Positions 52,896 to 63,073 of a stretch of 64,000 nucleotides of DNA are shown here, in pieces. Both the position numbers and the translations under genes were made by a program. This stretch comes from Bacteroidota bacterium (GTDB lineage Bacteria; Bacteroidota; Bacteroidia; B-17B0; Aurantibacillaceae), in the NCBI GenBank assembly GCA_017303905.1, contig JAFLBH010000003.1, positions 248,001 to 312,000 of the forward strand, given 5' to 3'. Each line of letters opens with the position of its first letter. Within the stretch, counting starts at the first letter, position 1. Under the pieces are notes generated by a model, which made no database searches, was not told the origin of the DNA, and saw only the letters and a list, made by a program, of their open reading frames with translations.

Positions 52896-53938
52896 TACGC
52901 AATTAGTTTATATAAAGTTTGAGCCCAAATTGTCGGAGTGATTGTATTTGCCAATTTTTGACTTTCTGTACCCATACTCCTTAACGTTTCAGGATTTAAA
53001 TTACACATTTTTTTAATCACTTCTTCCATAATTTGGATATTCCCTGATGGAAAAGAATAACCGTTCTTTCCATCGACCAGAAAGACCTCACAAGAACCCA
53101 CGGCATCGCTTAAAATTAAAGGTAGGCCGGCTGCGGCCATTTCATGAACCACAACACCCCATGGTTCGAAGACACTTGGTAAGATAAAAATACCGGCGTT
53201 TTGTATTTCCTCTACCAACTCATCCGGTTGCTTGAAACCTAAATCTACTATACTTTCATGAACAGGAATTTGATAGGAACCTACTCCAATACAATGCAAC
53301 TTCCAATCGGTCAATTCGCCATTACCTTTCAACTTAAGAAAGGTAGAACAAAGTTGATCAATCCATTTCTCCGGAGCATAACGTCCCACAAACAATAGCA
53401 CTTTTGGTCGATCGTTATTTGAATTTGCCTTAGCGTATAAGTCGACATCCGCCGAATAAGCCCCCCTGATAATTTGATTTTCACAAAATCCCATTCTATC
53501 GGCTAAAACAGCCTGAGTTTTACCCGGGACAAAAGCATAATTAAAGTACGGAGTAATAAACACTTTTGAATAAATAACACCTGCTTGTTGTCTCAATGAT
53601 CCATTCCAAGGAGTATCAAAACCTAATAATGTTTTACATTCACCATGCTTTAATTTACAAAGTTTAAGATAGGTTTTGTTGGTCCAACCGGCGCAGTAAA
53701 TTAATTGAGGCTTAAGTTCCTTATACAATTTCAGGAGTTTTTCCAAATCATAATCCTGAGCATTGTGATAGTGAATGTTAGGATGGCTTAATTCGAACTT
53801 GAAAGGCGCTGCTTTATTTACAGGCTGTCGTAAAATATGTATATTTACATCGAAGGCTGTCGCTAATTCAGAAAAACATTTAACCGTATAATAAGCCAAT
53901 TCGGTATAGAGTACGAGGATATTTTTCTGAGAAGGCAT
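52895..53938 (-). CDS. GT4-family glycosyltransferase
   Basis: A 347-residue GT-B enzyme. LLFVGRYAPEKWIDQL (~180-195) and E-x7-E in EPWGVVVHE (~268-276) are the donor-binding marks. The first gene of the five-gene minus-strand operon (53938-48357), so the promoter should lie in the short divergent gap 53939-53963. The acceptor and sugar are unknown. Confidence 0.88.
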   Translation of the reverse strand: MPSQKNILVLYTELAYYTVKCFSELATAFDVNIHILRQPVNKAAPFKFELSHPNIHYHNAQDYDLEKLLKLYKELKPQLIYCAGWTNKTYLKLCKLKHGECKTLLGFDTPWNGSLRQQAGVIYSKVFITPYFNYAFVPGKTQAVLADRMGFCENQIIRGAYSADVDLYAKANSNNDRPKVLLFVGRYAPEKWIDQLCSTFLKLKGNGELTDWKLHCIGVGSYQIPVHESIVDLGFKQPDELVEEIQNAGIFILPSVFEPWGVVVHEMAAAGLPLILSDAVGSCEVFLVDGKNGYSFPSGNIQIMEEVIKKMCNLNPETLRSMGTESQKLANTITPTIWAQTLYKLIA

Positions 53939-53963
53939 GCGCTATACAAATATACATTAAATT

Positions 53964-54941
53964 GTGACAAATAATTCTGACAACATACGTATTCAGCTCT
54001 ATGAACCACACATGAAACAACAAGTGGCTAAATTATTTGAGCTTGAATATAAAATCTCAGATGTTGAGTTCGGTAAATTTATGTCACGTTTATATGATCA
54101 CCCTTATCAAAAGGAAAAGTGCATACAGATTGTTGCGCTCGACGGCGAGAAAGTTGTCGGTTTCCAATCGTTTTTTTATTGGCCTTATTGTTACAATAAT
54201 TCAACATACAAATCCTACCAATCCGGGAATTCGCTTGTACACCCTGAATACAGAGGCAAACGTTTATTTGCACGCATGCTGAACTTTATTCATGAAAATC
54301 CTATTGGGAAAGAGGTTGATTTTTTAATGGGATTTCCGGTGCAAGCCTCATTTAACAGTTTCATAAAAAACGGATGGGATAATCTATTCAATTTACAGTG
54401 GTATGTTAAGTTGATAAATCCGTTCGGGATACTGTTTTCAAAAAAGAAACTAAGTAAATATTTTTCTGAGACAAAATATCAATATGGATTTGACGCTTTA
54501 AATGCCATTCATTTATCTGAAGAGTCTGAATTCAGACAATGGAAGAAACAATTGGTATACGAGCCTGATAGCTATTACCAATATACTTACAGCAAGGGTG
54601 AGAAAACAGTTGTTTTTGATCTTAAAATACAGGTGAGAAAAAAACTAATCAATGAGTTGGTAATTGGCAGTATTCGATTTGATGAAAAAAGTAAAGAAGA
54701 AGTAAATAACGCCATTACTGAATTGATTAAAACAATATGGAAAACAGCCTGTGTATCGATGATATCTATTGCTATTAATGAAACTTTTCAAACTCCTGAA
54801 ATACAAAAATACTTTCGAGACGCTGGTTTCAAAAAAATAGAAAATAAAATATTCTTCATTATAAAACCCTTAAAAAAAGAACTCCCTGTTACAAATGCTT
54901 CAGTGTGGAACATTGGCAGGGCTGACATTGACACCTGGTAA
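53964..54941 (+). CDS. GNAT-family acyltransferase-like protein
   Basis: A 325-residue protein. The N-terminal ~160 residues have the GNAT acetyl-CoA-binding motif (HPEYRGKRLFARML, with R/Q-x-x-G-x pattern, ~93-106). The C-terminal ~160 are a second, degenerate GNAT-like half. In polysaccharide clusters such proteins acylate aminosugars. It starts at GTG 53964, 26 bp from the divergent GT4 gene, and is followed after 2 bp by the deacetylase gene with which it must be co-transcribed. Confidence 0.72.
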   Translation: MTNNSDNIRIQLYEPHMKQQVAKLFELEYKISDVEFGKFMSRLYDHPYQKEKCIQIVALDGEKVVGFQSFFYWPYCYNNSTYKSYQSGNSLVHPEYRGKRLFARMLNFIHENPIGKEVDFLMGFPVQASFNSFIKNGWDNLFNLQWYVKLINPFGILFSKKKLSKYFSETKYQYGFDALNAIHLSEESEFRQWKKQLVYEPDSYYQYTYSKGEKTVVFDLKIQVRKKLINELVIGSIRFDEKSKEEVNNAITELIKTIWKTACVSMISIAINETFQTPEIQKYFRDAGFKKIENKIFFIIKPLKKELPVTNASVWNIGRADIDTW

Positions 54942-54943
54942 AA

Positions 54944-55783
54944 TTGAATTTTAAGGCGCATATTCACGGGTATCCTCATTTGGCAAAAACCATTATTGGT
55001 CATTTGGAATTTCTTTTCACAAAACCAAAGGATAAACTATTTGTGCTTAATTTACACGGAACACCAAAGAAATTCATTAAGGATTTTGAAACCCAACTAG
55101 ATTTTCTCCAAAATCACTTTGAAATCATTTCACCCAACCAATTCTTCGATTTATTATACAAAAAAGAAAAAACAAACGGCAACAAACTGCTCTTAACTTT
55201 CGATGATGGATTGAAGAATAACTTACGTGCTTTAGAGGTTTTAAACAGAAAAAATATTTCCGCACTCTTTTTTATTGTACCTGAATTCATTGATAGCAAC
55301 AAACCGAAAGAATTTTATTTGAAAAACATCAGACCAACTATTAATCCGCATATTGATACGGAATCTGAAGATTTCACACCCTTAAGCTGGGAAGATTTAA
55401 AAACAATCAGCATAAACCATTTTATTGGTTCACATTCTCTGAGCCATACTATGTTAAAATCGCATCGCGATTCCGATTTTTTGGCATTAGAAATTGTAGG
55501 ATCAAAAAAAATAATAGAAGAAAAACTAGGCATAACTTGTGAAAGTTTCTGTAGTATCAATAATAGTTTATTAAGCTTAAATGCATCTTCAAAAGCACTT
55601 ATAAAAAAACATTACACTTATCATTTCACTACTATTGCCGGCTGTAATTATTTAAGCGGACCGCAATTTATAAAGCGAATAAATATAGAATCTTTTTGGA
55701 CCATTGGGGCCATTAAATTTTCAATTGGAAAGATAAACATCAACCGAAACCTGAAAAAGATTTCGGAGTTTGAATCTATTTAA
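54944..55783 (+). CDS. Polysaccharide deacetylase family (NodB-like) protein
   Basis: A 279-residue CE4-type enzyme. The NodB motif 1 TFDDG is at ~84-88, the zinc-binding HSLSH at ~165-169 (FIGSHSLSH). No signal peptide is seen, so it may act on cytoplasmic lipid-linked or nucleotide sugars. The start is TTG 54944, two bases after the GNAT gene stop. Its stop overlaps the end of the convergent acyltransferase by 4 bp. Together with the GNAT protein it may exchange N-acyl groups on a sugar, which is inference. Confidence 0.82.
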   Translation: MNFKAHIHGYPHLAKTIIGHLEFLFTKPKDKLFVLNLHGTPKKFIKDFETQLDFLQNHFEIISPNQFFDLLYKKEKTNGNKLLLTFDDGLKNNLRALEVLNRKNISALFFIVPEFIDSNKPKEFYLKNIRPTINPHIDTESEDFTPLSWEDLKTISINHFIGSHSLSHTMLKSHRDSDFLALEIVGSKKIIEEKLGITCESFCSINNSLLSLNASSKALIKKHYTYHFTTIAGCNYLSGPQFIKRINIESFWTIGAIKFSIGKININRNLKKISEFESI

Positions 55784-56967
55784 TGATTTGTGCTTCCGCT
55801 GGAAACAACCGTTACTTTTTTCTTCAACTTAATAAAATAAGTTTCAAAATAACGATAGGACAACCAGGAAACAAGAATTGTGAGCCCAACAGATAGAGAA
55901 TAAATTAAGAATTGCGAAAGTAACGAGTTATCCACTGCAATACCCAACTTTTCCATCAATAACATCACTGCCACAATCATTATCATATGATACATATAAA
56001 TACCATAAGATATATTACCTAAAAACACAAACATTTTATTCTCCAATTTAAGAATAGTGTTTGGATTAGAGGATACATTAATTATAACAATCAAAAACAA
56101 CACCGATTGTAAAATAAAAACTCCATCCTGTATAAATCCGGGCGTGAAATACACTGATATTAATATCATAAAAAGGGAAGCGAACATCAATGTATTATTA
56201 AGAATGAGGTCTAGGTACTTCTTATTATAAACGCACCATGCTCCTATTCCACCAATAGCCATACTCTCAAATTTAAGTGTAGCAATAAATGTCTTTACTT
56301 TTATGAGTGAATCATTTTCGGGATTATAACAAACTAACATTTGGAATAAAAATTTTAGCAGAAGGCAAACTGCAATAACTATAACTAATATTCTCAATAA
56401 GTTCTTGCTATGTTTTACCAACCATGGCCAGATGAGATAGAATTGTTCTTCTACACCTATGCTCCAGAGCTGTCCGATATGAGGAACCGGTTTAAACATT
56501 GCCAAAGCCAGATTGGGCAATATAAAAAGATACAGTAAAAAATTACTCCAAAAACTCTCCTTAAAAAAAGGTGTAAAATAAACGTGGTTAAAAGCAGGAA
56601 ATAATGGTATAACAAAAAAACCGATAATCATCAAAAGAAAATACAAAGGCCAAATTCGTAAAATCCGACGTGTATAAAATTTCATAATAGAAATAGTTCC
56701 TGAATTTTCCTTTTCTTTTAATAATAGAAAGGTTATTAAAAAACCACTTAGCACGAAAAAGAAAACAACACCCAGACCTCCCAATTCGAAAATCAACTTA
56801 TTATCATTCCATAAATTTGGCTTTGAATACTGTCCTTTTAAAAGTTCGATATGCGTAATAACAACCGCAAGAGCTGCAAAAAAGCGTAAACCATTTAAAC
56901 CGGAGAAATAAATATGTTTTGTTGTGTTAATACTAAATTGAGTTTTACTATGTTTAGGAAACGGCAC
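55780..56967 (-). CDS. Acyltransferase 3 (OafA/YrhL-like) membrane protein
   Basis: A 395-residue integral membrane protein with about ten hydrophobic helices. LNGLRFFAALAVVITHIE (~25-42; His on the first helix) and R-x10-H-type spacing plus GVVFFFVLSGFLI are the family marks. It transfers an acyl, usually acetyl, group to sugars of O-antigen or peptidoglycan at the membrane. Its start overlaps the end of the upstream Wzy-like gene by 14 bp, in the murB-Wzy-acyltransferase minus-strand run. Confidence 0.88.
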   Translation of the reverse strand: MPFPKHSKTQFSINTTKHIYFSGLNGLRFFAALAVVITHIELLKGQYSKPNLWNDNKLIFELGGLGVVFFFVLSGFLITFLLLKEKENSGTISIMKFYTRRILRIWPLYFLLMIIGFFVIPLFPAFNHVYFTPFFKESFWSNFLLYLFILPNLALAMFKPVPHIGQLWSIGVEEQFYLIWPWLVKHSKNLLRILVIVIAVCLLLKFLFQMLVCYNPENDSLIKVKTFIATLKFESMAIGGIGAWCVYNKKYLDLILNNTLMFASLFMILISVYFTPGFIQDGVFILQSVLFLIVIINVSSNPNTILKLENKMFVFLGNISYGIYMYHMIMIVAVMLLMEKLGIAVDNSLLSQFLIYSLSVGLTILVSWLSYRYFETYFIKLKKKVTVVSSGSTNH

Positions 56968-58300
56968 TCCCTGTAATTTTCACTTTATCCGTTGCTTCAT
57001 TTTTCGAACCGTCTTCACTATACACCAAATAATTATAATAATACATCCACGCAAAAAGAAAAAATCCACCATAAGTGTAATTTCCTTGCCTTAATAGTTG
57101 TATCAAAATAAGAATAAGCAATGCGTTAGATATAACCCAATAGTCGTCATCTTCATTAATGGTTAAGCTTTTTGAAACATAAAACTTTGAAACAAAGAAA
57201 AAAACGAATAGTACGCCCATTAATCCAACCTCTGATAAAGTTCGTAAAAACATGGAGTTGGCATCTGCTGAATTAAACTCATAGATACCGGCCAACAAAT
57301 AATTTAATTTATATTTCTTAAATGCAATTTCATGTGATCCTAAACCACTCCCGAAAAAAGGATTTTGCTTGAAATTTTCCAAAGCTACGTGGTAATTATT
57401 GTAAAGCACAAATGAAGAGCCATGAATTTTTGGCAAAATCCTACTAACTTTATATACACGTGCATAATGCTTCATATTTCCGGCCAACTCATTTTCTATA
57501 ATATTATCAATGAATAAGGCTTTGGTTCCATCAACTCGGGCTTTAAAATCTTTTGACTGATTATAGGCAATGAAATATAATCCAATAACAACAGGGATTG
57601 CAACCAAAACGTATCGGATCAATCCATAATTTGCAGCTATAAGAATAACACTTAAGAATACACCTAAAAATGCCAATGATGAAAAACTCAAAATATAAGT
57701 CGATGCAATAATCAAACTCTTAGTTCGAGTAAGGAATTTCGGCCGATTCATTATAAGCTCATAAAATGCTATAAAAAAAGCGGGAGCCATAGTTGTACCA
57801 AAATAAGAAGGCTCACTAAACGTACTGTTAATGCGTAAACCTATACCTCCCGGACTTAACATCCATTTATTTAAGGTCATGAACGTCCGCCAATCATATC
57901 CCGGAGTAAAACGAATCAAATAACTTGTCCATTGTATAAGTCCTAACGCGGCGACTATAAAAGCAAATTTGAGGTAAATAGTAATAATACGCTTAATATC
58001 GTAATCGTAGTAATGCATTACATACCTGTAAAAAATCAAGTTAATAGCAATGTTCACTAATATCTTGAGAAGGTTTCCTACAGTATTATTATCTAGGTAT
58101 ACATTTAACAAACCTGTAATTAAGAGCGGCAAAATGATATAAAGTGTTTGTACCGGAAACTTATACTTGAAAATGAAAATAAAAAGTAAAATTATTAATG
58201 GAAGATACCCCGGATAAAACTCAAAAGGCAATACGCCTTTAAACATTACGTAACCCGTAAAGAATAAGTTTAAGAATATCCCAAAGTCGATTAAGTTCAA
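56954..58300 (-). CDS. O-antigen polymerase/ligase-like membrane protein (Wzy-type)
   Basis: A 448-residue polytopic membrane protein with ~11-12 hydrophobic helices and one large soluble loop (~265-335, NPFFGSGLGSHEI), the arrangement of O-antigen ligases and Wzy polymerases. Sequence is poorly conserved in the family, so polymerase and ligase cannot be separated. Directly downstream of murB (0-bp gap) and overlapped by the acyltransferase gene. It most likely joins or attaches polysaccharide repeat units in the periplasm. Confidence 0.78.
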   Translation of the reverse strand: MNLIDFGIFLNLFFTGYVMFKGVLPFEFYPGYLPLIILLFIFIFKYKFPVQTLYIILPLLITGLLNVYLDNNTVGNLLKILVNIAINLIFYRYVMHYYDYDIKRIITIYLKFAFIVAALGLIQWTSYLIRFTPGYDWRTFMTLNKWMLSPGGIGLRINSTFSEPSYFGTTMAPAFFIAFYELIMNRPKFLTRTKSLIIASTYILSFSSLAFLGVFLSVILIAANYGLIRYVLVAIPVVIGLYFIAYNQSKDFKARVDGTKALFIDNIIENELAGNMKHYARVYKVSRILPKIHGSSFVLYNNYHVALENFKQNPFFGSGLGSHEIAFKKYKLNYLLAGIYEFNSADANSMFLRTLSEVGLMGVLFVFFFVSKFYVSKSLTINEDDDYWVISNALLILILIQLLRQGNYTYGGFFLFAWMYYYNYLVYSEDGSKNEATDKVKITGSAVS

Positions 58301-59320
58301 TTAAATAATATTTACCTCGCGCTCGAGTTTAACTCCAAATTTAGCAAATACGGTTTGTAATACATGCTCCGACAAAGAATATATTTCATCGCCATTAGCG
58401 CCACCCTTATTCACCAACACCAAAGCTTGTTTATCATGTACTGCCGCATTTCCAACCTGATACCCCTTTAATCCACTCTGCTCAATAAGCCAACCTGCAG
58501 CTAACTTATAATTTCCATTTTCTAAAGGATAAGCTACAACATTCGGAAATTGCTTTTTGATTCGCTCATATTCACTCACCTCTACTTCCGGGTTCTTAAA
58601 AAAACTTCCGGCATTGCCCATCACTTTTGGATCGGGCAATTTAGAAGAGCGAATGTTTATTACCGCCTGCGACACATCATTTATTCCCGGTTGTTTAACA
58701 CCCATACTTTCAAGCTCAGTGTTAATAGCACCATAGCTGGTATTAAGATTTATCTTTTTATTGAGTCTGAAAGTAACTGAAACAATCATGAATTTATTCT
58801 TTAATTCATGTTTAAACACGCTTTCACGATAGCCGAAATTACACGCTTGCTTCGTAAATTCTTTTAGGGTACCGTTCTTTAAATCTATAGCCTCCAAACA
58901 ATCAAACACATCCTTAATTTCTACACCGTAGGCTCCAATATTTTGCATCGGACTTGCACCAACACAGCCTGGTATCAATGACAAATTCTCTAATCCTGCC
59001 AAATTTCTTTGAATACACCATTGTACAAACTCATGCCAAACTTCGCCCGCCGAAGCCTTTACAAAAACATAATCTCCCTCTTCCCTCACAACTTCAATTC
59101 CCTTAAGGTTATTCTTGATTACCAAACCATCAAAATTTTTCGTCAGTAAAATATTGCTGCCGCCCCCAATAATTAAATGTTTATTGCGTTTATACACATC
59201 AGAATCTAATAATGCATTCAAATCAGAAACCGAATTTATCTCCACAAAATGGTTACAGGAAGCCTCTATACCAAATGTATTATAGGGCTTTAACGAAACA
59301 TTGTCGGCAATTTTAATCAT
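58301..59320 (-). CDS. murB: UDP-N-acetylmuramate dehydrogenase (MurB)
   Basis: A 339-residue FAD-dependent reductase making UDP-MurNAc for peptidoglycan. FAD site IIGGGSNILL (~50-59); IPGCVGASPMQNIGAYGVE (~118-136) is the family stretch; YRESVFK (~165-171); catalytic Ser in GNAGSFFKNP (~235-244). This looks like a type I enzyme with the extra C-terminal loop (domain 3). A cell-wall gene at the head of a polysaccharide transcript may simply reflect chromosomal packing. Confidence 0.94.
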   Translation of the reverse strand: MIKIADNVSLKPYNTFGIEASCNHFVEINSVSDLNALLDSDVYKRNKHLIIGGGSNILLTKNFDGLVIKNNLKGIEVVREEGDYVFVKASAGEVWHEFVQWCIQRNLAGLENLSLIPGCVGASPMQNIGAYGVEIKDVFDCLEAIDLKNGTLKEFTKQACNFGYRESVFKHELKNKFMIVSVTFRLNKKINLNTSYGAINTELESMGVKQPGINDVSQAVINIRSSKLPDPKVMGNAGSFFKNPEVEVSEYERIKKQFPNVVAYPLENGNYKLAAGWLIEQSGLKGYQVGNAAVHDKQALVLVNKGGANGDEIYSLSEHVLQTVFAKFGVKLEREVNII

Positions 59321-59386
59321 ATTTCAAATGTACGCATATAGGCAGGCTTAATTTTTTTAACTTTAGGGGCAATATCAACAAAAACC

Positions 59387-60511
59387 TTGTTTACAACTAC
59401 AAATAAAACTGTTATCCTGAGCGTGATTAATGATCTGGCCACCGATCAACGTGTATTGCGCTCTGCTAATGTGTTAAAGGAACAAGGTTATGAGGTTCTT
59501 TTATTCGGACGGGAATTAAAAAATTCGCCGTCTGTAGCACATTTACCCTATAAAACAAAACGAATTAAAATGCTATTTACGAGTGGCCCCGCATTTTATT
59601 TGTTTTTTAATTTACGCCTGTTACTGTTTCTCTTAAAACAAAAAAGCACTTTACTTTTCGCTAATGATTTAGATACCATTTGGCCAAATTATTTTGTTGC
59701 CAAACTCAGAAAGCTTCCTTTGATTTATGATAGTCATGAAATTTTCTGTGAAGTTCCGGAACTTCAAAAAACACCGATAAAAAAGAAAATTTGGGAATCG
59801 CTTGAAGCGAAAATTATCCCTAAGCTTACTTATTGTATTACTGTTAATCAAAGTATTGCCGACTATTTCAATCAGAAGTATAAGATTAATTTCGTAGCGG
59901 TTCGCAATATTCCTGAAACCATCACCCAAACTCCGAAAACTAAAACGCAACTCGGAATGCCTTCAAACAAAACCATTTTAATTTTACAAGGAGCAGGAAT
60001 AAACATTCAGCGCGGTGCCGAAGAACTCGTTGAGGCCATGCAATATATTGAAAAAGCGCATTTGTATATCATTGGCGGCGGTGATGTTTTTGAAACACTA
60101 AAAAAATCCGTTAAGCAATTAAACCTTGGGCATAAAATCACCATCAAAGAAAAAATGCCTAAATCCGAACTACAACATTATACATTCAATTCCGATATTG
60201 GAATTAGCATTGACAAAGACTCAAATCTCAATTATCATTATAGCTTACCCAATAAGTTTTTTGATTACACCCAAGCCAATTTGGCTGTTTTAGCCACTCG
60301 CTTACCTGAAATCGAGAAATTAATTAAAACTTACAATGTTGGATGTTTCATCAATCATCATGAACCACAACACATTGCTAATACCGTCAACGATATGATT
60401 GAATCCGGTCAACTTTCCGAATGGAAAAACAATTGTCAACGTTTAAACCAAGAAAATAATTGGGAGCATGAAAAACAAAAACTTATTCAAGTCATAACAT
60501 CCATTCATTAA
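59387..60511 (+). CDS. GT4-type glycosyltransferase
   Basis: A 374-residue GT-B enzyme. The N-terminus [23 protein letters not shown] and the late [21 protein letters not shown] (~287-307; donor-binding, pseudo E-x7-E) are typical of a GT4 group near LPS loci. The start is TTG 59387; no ATG or GTG lies near the family N-terminus. It is 66 bp from the divergent murB gene and 17 bp upstream of lpxD, so it may be read with the lipid A genes. Acceptor unknown. Confidence 0.82.
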   Translation: MFTTTNKTVILSVINDLATDQRVLRSANVLKEQGYEVLLFGRELKNSPSVAHLPYKTKRIKMLFTSGPAFYLFFNLRLLLFLLKQKSTLLFANDLDTIWPNYFVAKLRKLPLIYDSHEIFCEVPELQKTPIKKKIWESLEAKIIPKLTYCITVNQSIADYFNQKYKINFVAVRNIPETITQTPKTKTQLGMPSNKTILILQGAGINIQRGAEELVEAMQYIEKAHLYIIGGGDVFETLKKSVKQLNLGHKITIKEKMPKSELQHYTFNSDIGISIDKDSNLNYHYSLPNKFFDYTQANLAVLATRLPEIEKLIKTYNVGCFINHHEPQHIANTVNDMIESGQLSEWKNNCQRLNQENNWEHEKQKLIQVITSIH

Positions 60512-60528
60512 TTTTTTTACTTTTAGGC

Positions 60529-61566
60529 ATGGAATTTTCAGCACAACAAATTGCAGGATTATTAGGCGGAACCATTGAAGGAAATGAAAACGCCAAAGTT
60601 TCTAATTTATCCAAAATTGAAGAAGGAAAACCGGGAACACTTTCGTTCTTGGCGAATCCATTATACACGCCGCATATTTACGAAACGGATGCCAGCATTG
60701 TTATCGTAAACAAAACACTTCAACTCGATAAACCGGTAAAATCAACCTGCACATTAATTCGTGTGGATGATGCATACGGTTGTTTTGCCAAACTGCTTGA
60801 AATGTACAATCAGTTTAAACTGAACAAAACCGGTATCGAACAACCTTCACACATTTCAAAAACAGCCACACTCGGAAAAGATTGTTATGTTGGTGCCTTT
60901 GCCTATATAGGTGAAAATGTAAAAATTGGTAACAATGTAAAAATATACCCGCAATGTTACATTGGTGATAATACCACAATTGGCGACGACTGCACCTTTT
61001 ATTCCGGCGTTAAAATTTACCACGATTGCGTAGTTGGAAAGGATGTTACCATTCACGCCAGCACAGTGGTTGGAAGCGACGGATTTGGTTTTGCTCCAAA
61101 CTCAGAAAACAATTATAAAAAAGTACCGCAAATAGGAAACGTGATTATTGAAGACCACGTTGAAATCGGTTCCAATACTTCTATCGATCGCGCTACACTC
61201 GGGTCAACGATTATTCGCAAAGGGGTTAAATTAGATAACCTTATCCAAATCGCACATAATGTTGAAGTGGGAGAAAACACCGTTATGGCCGGAGGCGCGT
61301 TTATTGCAGGCTCAACCAAAATTGGAAAAAACGTAATGATTGGCGGACAAGCCGGTGTAATTGGGCATTTAAAAGTAGCTGACGGTGTGAAAATTGCAGG
61401 ACAATCCGGTGTGGGAAGTAATATTGAAACAGAGAATGAAATTGTTCAAGGTTCCCCTGCATTTGGTATTGGAGAATATAAACGCGCTTATGTTTTATTC
61501 AGAGGATTGCCTAAACTAAACGAAAGAGTACGTGAGCTTGAAAAACAGCTTAAAAACTCTAAATAA
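60529..61566 (+). CDS. lpxD: UDP-3-O-(3-hydroxyacyl)glucosamine N-acyltransferase (LpxD)
   Basis: A 345-residue enzyme that adds the second acyl chain in lipid A synthesis. An N-terminal uridine-binding domain ([16 protein letters not shown]) is followed by hexapeptide repeats from ~105 to 320 ([25 protein letters not shown] as stacked six-residue turns). The catalytic His is in [10 protein letters not shown] (~245). A C-terminal helix ends the chain. It starts the lpxD-lpxC/fabZ-lpxA series. An 86-bp gap follows before lpxC. Confidence 0.94.
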   Translation: MEFSAQQIAGLLGGTIEGNENAKVSNLSKIEEGKPGTLSFLANPLYTPHIYETDASIVIVNKTLQLDKPVKSTCTLIRVDDAYGCFAKLLEMYNQFKLNKTGIEQPSHISKTATLGKDCYVGAFAYIGENVKIGNNVKIYPQCYIGDNTTIGDDCTFYSGVKIYHDCVVGKDVTIHASTVVGSDGFGFAPNSENNYKKVPQIGNVIIEDHVEIGSNTSIDRATLGSTIIRKGVKLDNLIQIAHNVEVGENTVMAGGAFIAGSTKIGKNVMIGGQAGVIGHLKVADGVKIAGQSGVGSNIETENEIVQGSPAFGIGEYKRAYVLFRGLPKLNERVRELEKQLKNSK

Positions 61567-61652
61567 AATCTCAAAAACGAGACCCTCTATTTAGCAAAAA
61601 TTGCTTATTTTAGCCCTTAGCAGATTTTCTGCCTAATTCTGTATTTTTTATA

Positions 61653-63071
61653 ATGAGCGATAAACAGCATACCATCAAACAAAAAGTATCGGTTACAGGC
61701 GTTGGCTTACATACCGGTAAAAAAGTAACCTTAACTTTTAATCCTGCACCGGAAAATCATTGGTTCAAATTTCAACGTACGGATGTAGAGGGTCAACCCA
61801 TTATTGAAGCAGATGCCGATTTAGTGGTAGATACCTCCCGTGGTACTACTTTAGAAAAAAACGGTGTTCGTGTTCATACAACGGAGCATGTTTTAGCAGC
61901 CTTGGTTGGTTTAGGAATCGATAATTGCTTAATCCAAGTTGACGGTCCGGAAATGCCGATTATGGATGGCAGTTCCTGGAAATTCATTGAAGCTTTGGAA
62001 GCTGCTGAGATTGTTGAACAGGATGCAGAGCGCGAATATTTTGAATTGACTGAAAACTTAACCTACGAAGATCCGATTAAGAAAGTTGAAATGTTGGCGG
62101 TACCTCAAGAGACATTCCGTGTTACTGTAATGGTTGACTACAATAGTGAAGTTTTAGGTACTCAGCACGCGGGCATGTATCACATCGGTGAGTTTAAAGA
62201 AGAAATTTCAAAATGCCGCACCTTCGTATTTCTTCACGAATTAGAAGCATTGTTGGCTCACAATTTAATTAAGGGTGGTGATTTGGATAACGCCATTGTG
62301 TTAGTTGAAAACGAATTACCAAAGGAGAAATTGGATCATCTAAAAAAATTATTTAATAAAGAACATGTTGAAGTAAAAGGACGTGGTGTTCTCAACAACA
62401 CCAAACTTCACTTCTATAACGAACCGGCTCGTCATAAACTGTTAGACATTGTTGGCGATCTTGCTCTTGCCGGAAAACCAATGAAGATTCACGTACTTGC
62501 TGCTCGTCCGGGTCATGCCGGAAACGTTGCCTTTGCAAAGAAAATTAAAGAGGTAATGAAAAAACAGAAAAACGAGCGCATGGTTCCTAAGTTGGATTTA
62601 ACTGCTACTCCGGTATGCAACGTTCGTGATATTCAAACTATCTTACCTCATCGTCCGCCATTTTTAATGGTAGACAAAATTTTAGAATTAACCCCGGAAT
62701 ATGTGATTGGTGTAAAAAACGTAACCATGACAGAATTCTGGACAGCAGGCCATTTCCCTGATGAACCAATTATGCCGGGTGTACTGATTGTGGAAGCCTT
62801 AGCACAAACAGGCGGAGTGTTATGTTTAAAAACAGTTCCGGATCCGGAAAATTATCAAACGTATTTCTTAAAAATTGAGAACGCTAAGTTTAAACAAAAA
62901 GTAGTACCTGGTGATACACTTGTTTTCAGAATGGACTTGGTGGATCCTATTCGCCGTGGCATGTGTCACATGAAGGGCTTGGCTTACGTTGGAAATAAAT
63001 TAGTTTGTGAGGCTGACATGACAGCACAAATTGTGAAGGTGAGAAATTTAGATAAACCGGTTGTTGCATAA
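61653..63071 (+). CDS. lpxC: Bifunctional LpxC deacetylase - FabZ dehydratase fusion
   Basis: A 472-residue fusion. Residues ~1-310 are LpxC, the committed zinc deacetylase of lipid A: GVGLHTGKK (~17-25), zinc His in TEHVLAAL (~78), and HKLLDIVGDLAL (~265-276) with the second His and Asp. Residues ~325-472 are FabZ, the 3-hydroxyacyl-ACP dehydratase: LPHRPPFLMVD (~331-341), catalytic His in GHFPDEPIMPGV and Glu in EALAQTGG. The fusion couples supply and use of 3-hydroxyacyl chains and is a known Bacteroidota arrangement. Followed 2 bp later by lpxA. Confidence 0.96.
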   Translation: MSDKQHTIKQKVSVTGVGLHTGKKVTLTFNPAPENHWFKFQRTDVEGQPIIEADADLVVDTSRGTTLEKNGVRVHTTEHVLAALVGLGIDNCLIQVDGPEMPIMDGSSWKFIEALEAAEIVEQDAEREYFELTENLTYEDPIKKVEMLAVPQETFRVTVMVDYNSEVLGTQHAGMYHIGEFKEEISKCRTFVFLHELEALLAHNLIKGGDLDNAIVLVENELPKEKLDHLKKLFNKEHVEVKGRGVLNNTKLHFYNEPARHKLLDIVGDLALAGKPMKIHVLAARPGHAGNVAFAKKIKEVMKKQKNERMVPKLDLTATPVCNVRDIQTILPHRPPFLMVDKILELTPEYVIGVKNVTMTEFWTAGHFPDEPIMPGVLIVEALAQTGGVLCLKTVPDPENYQTYFLKIENAKFKQKVVPGDTLVFRMDLVDPIRRGMCHMKGLAYVGNKLVCEADMTAQIVKVRNLDKPVVA

Positions 63072-63073
63072 TT

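Noticed and set aside
61653..63071. LpxC-FabZ fusion as a novelty
   Set aside because: The fusion is an established feature of Bacteroidota and is annotated as ordinary.
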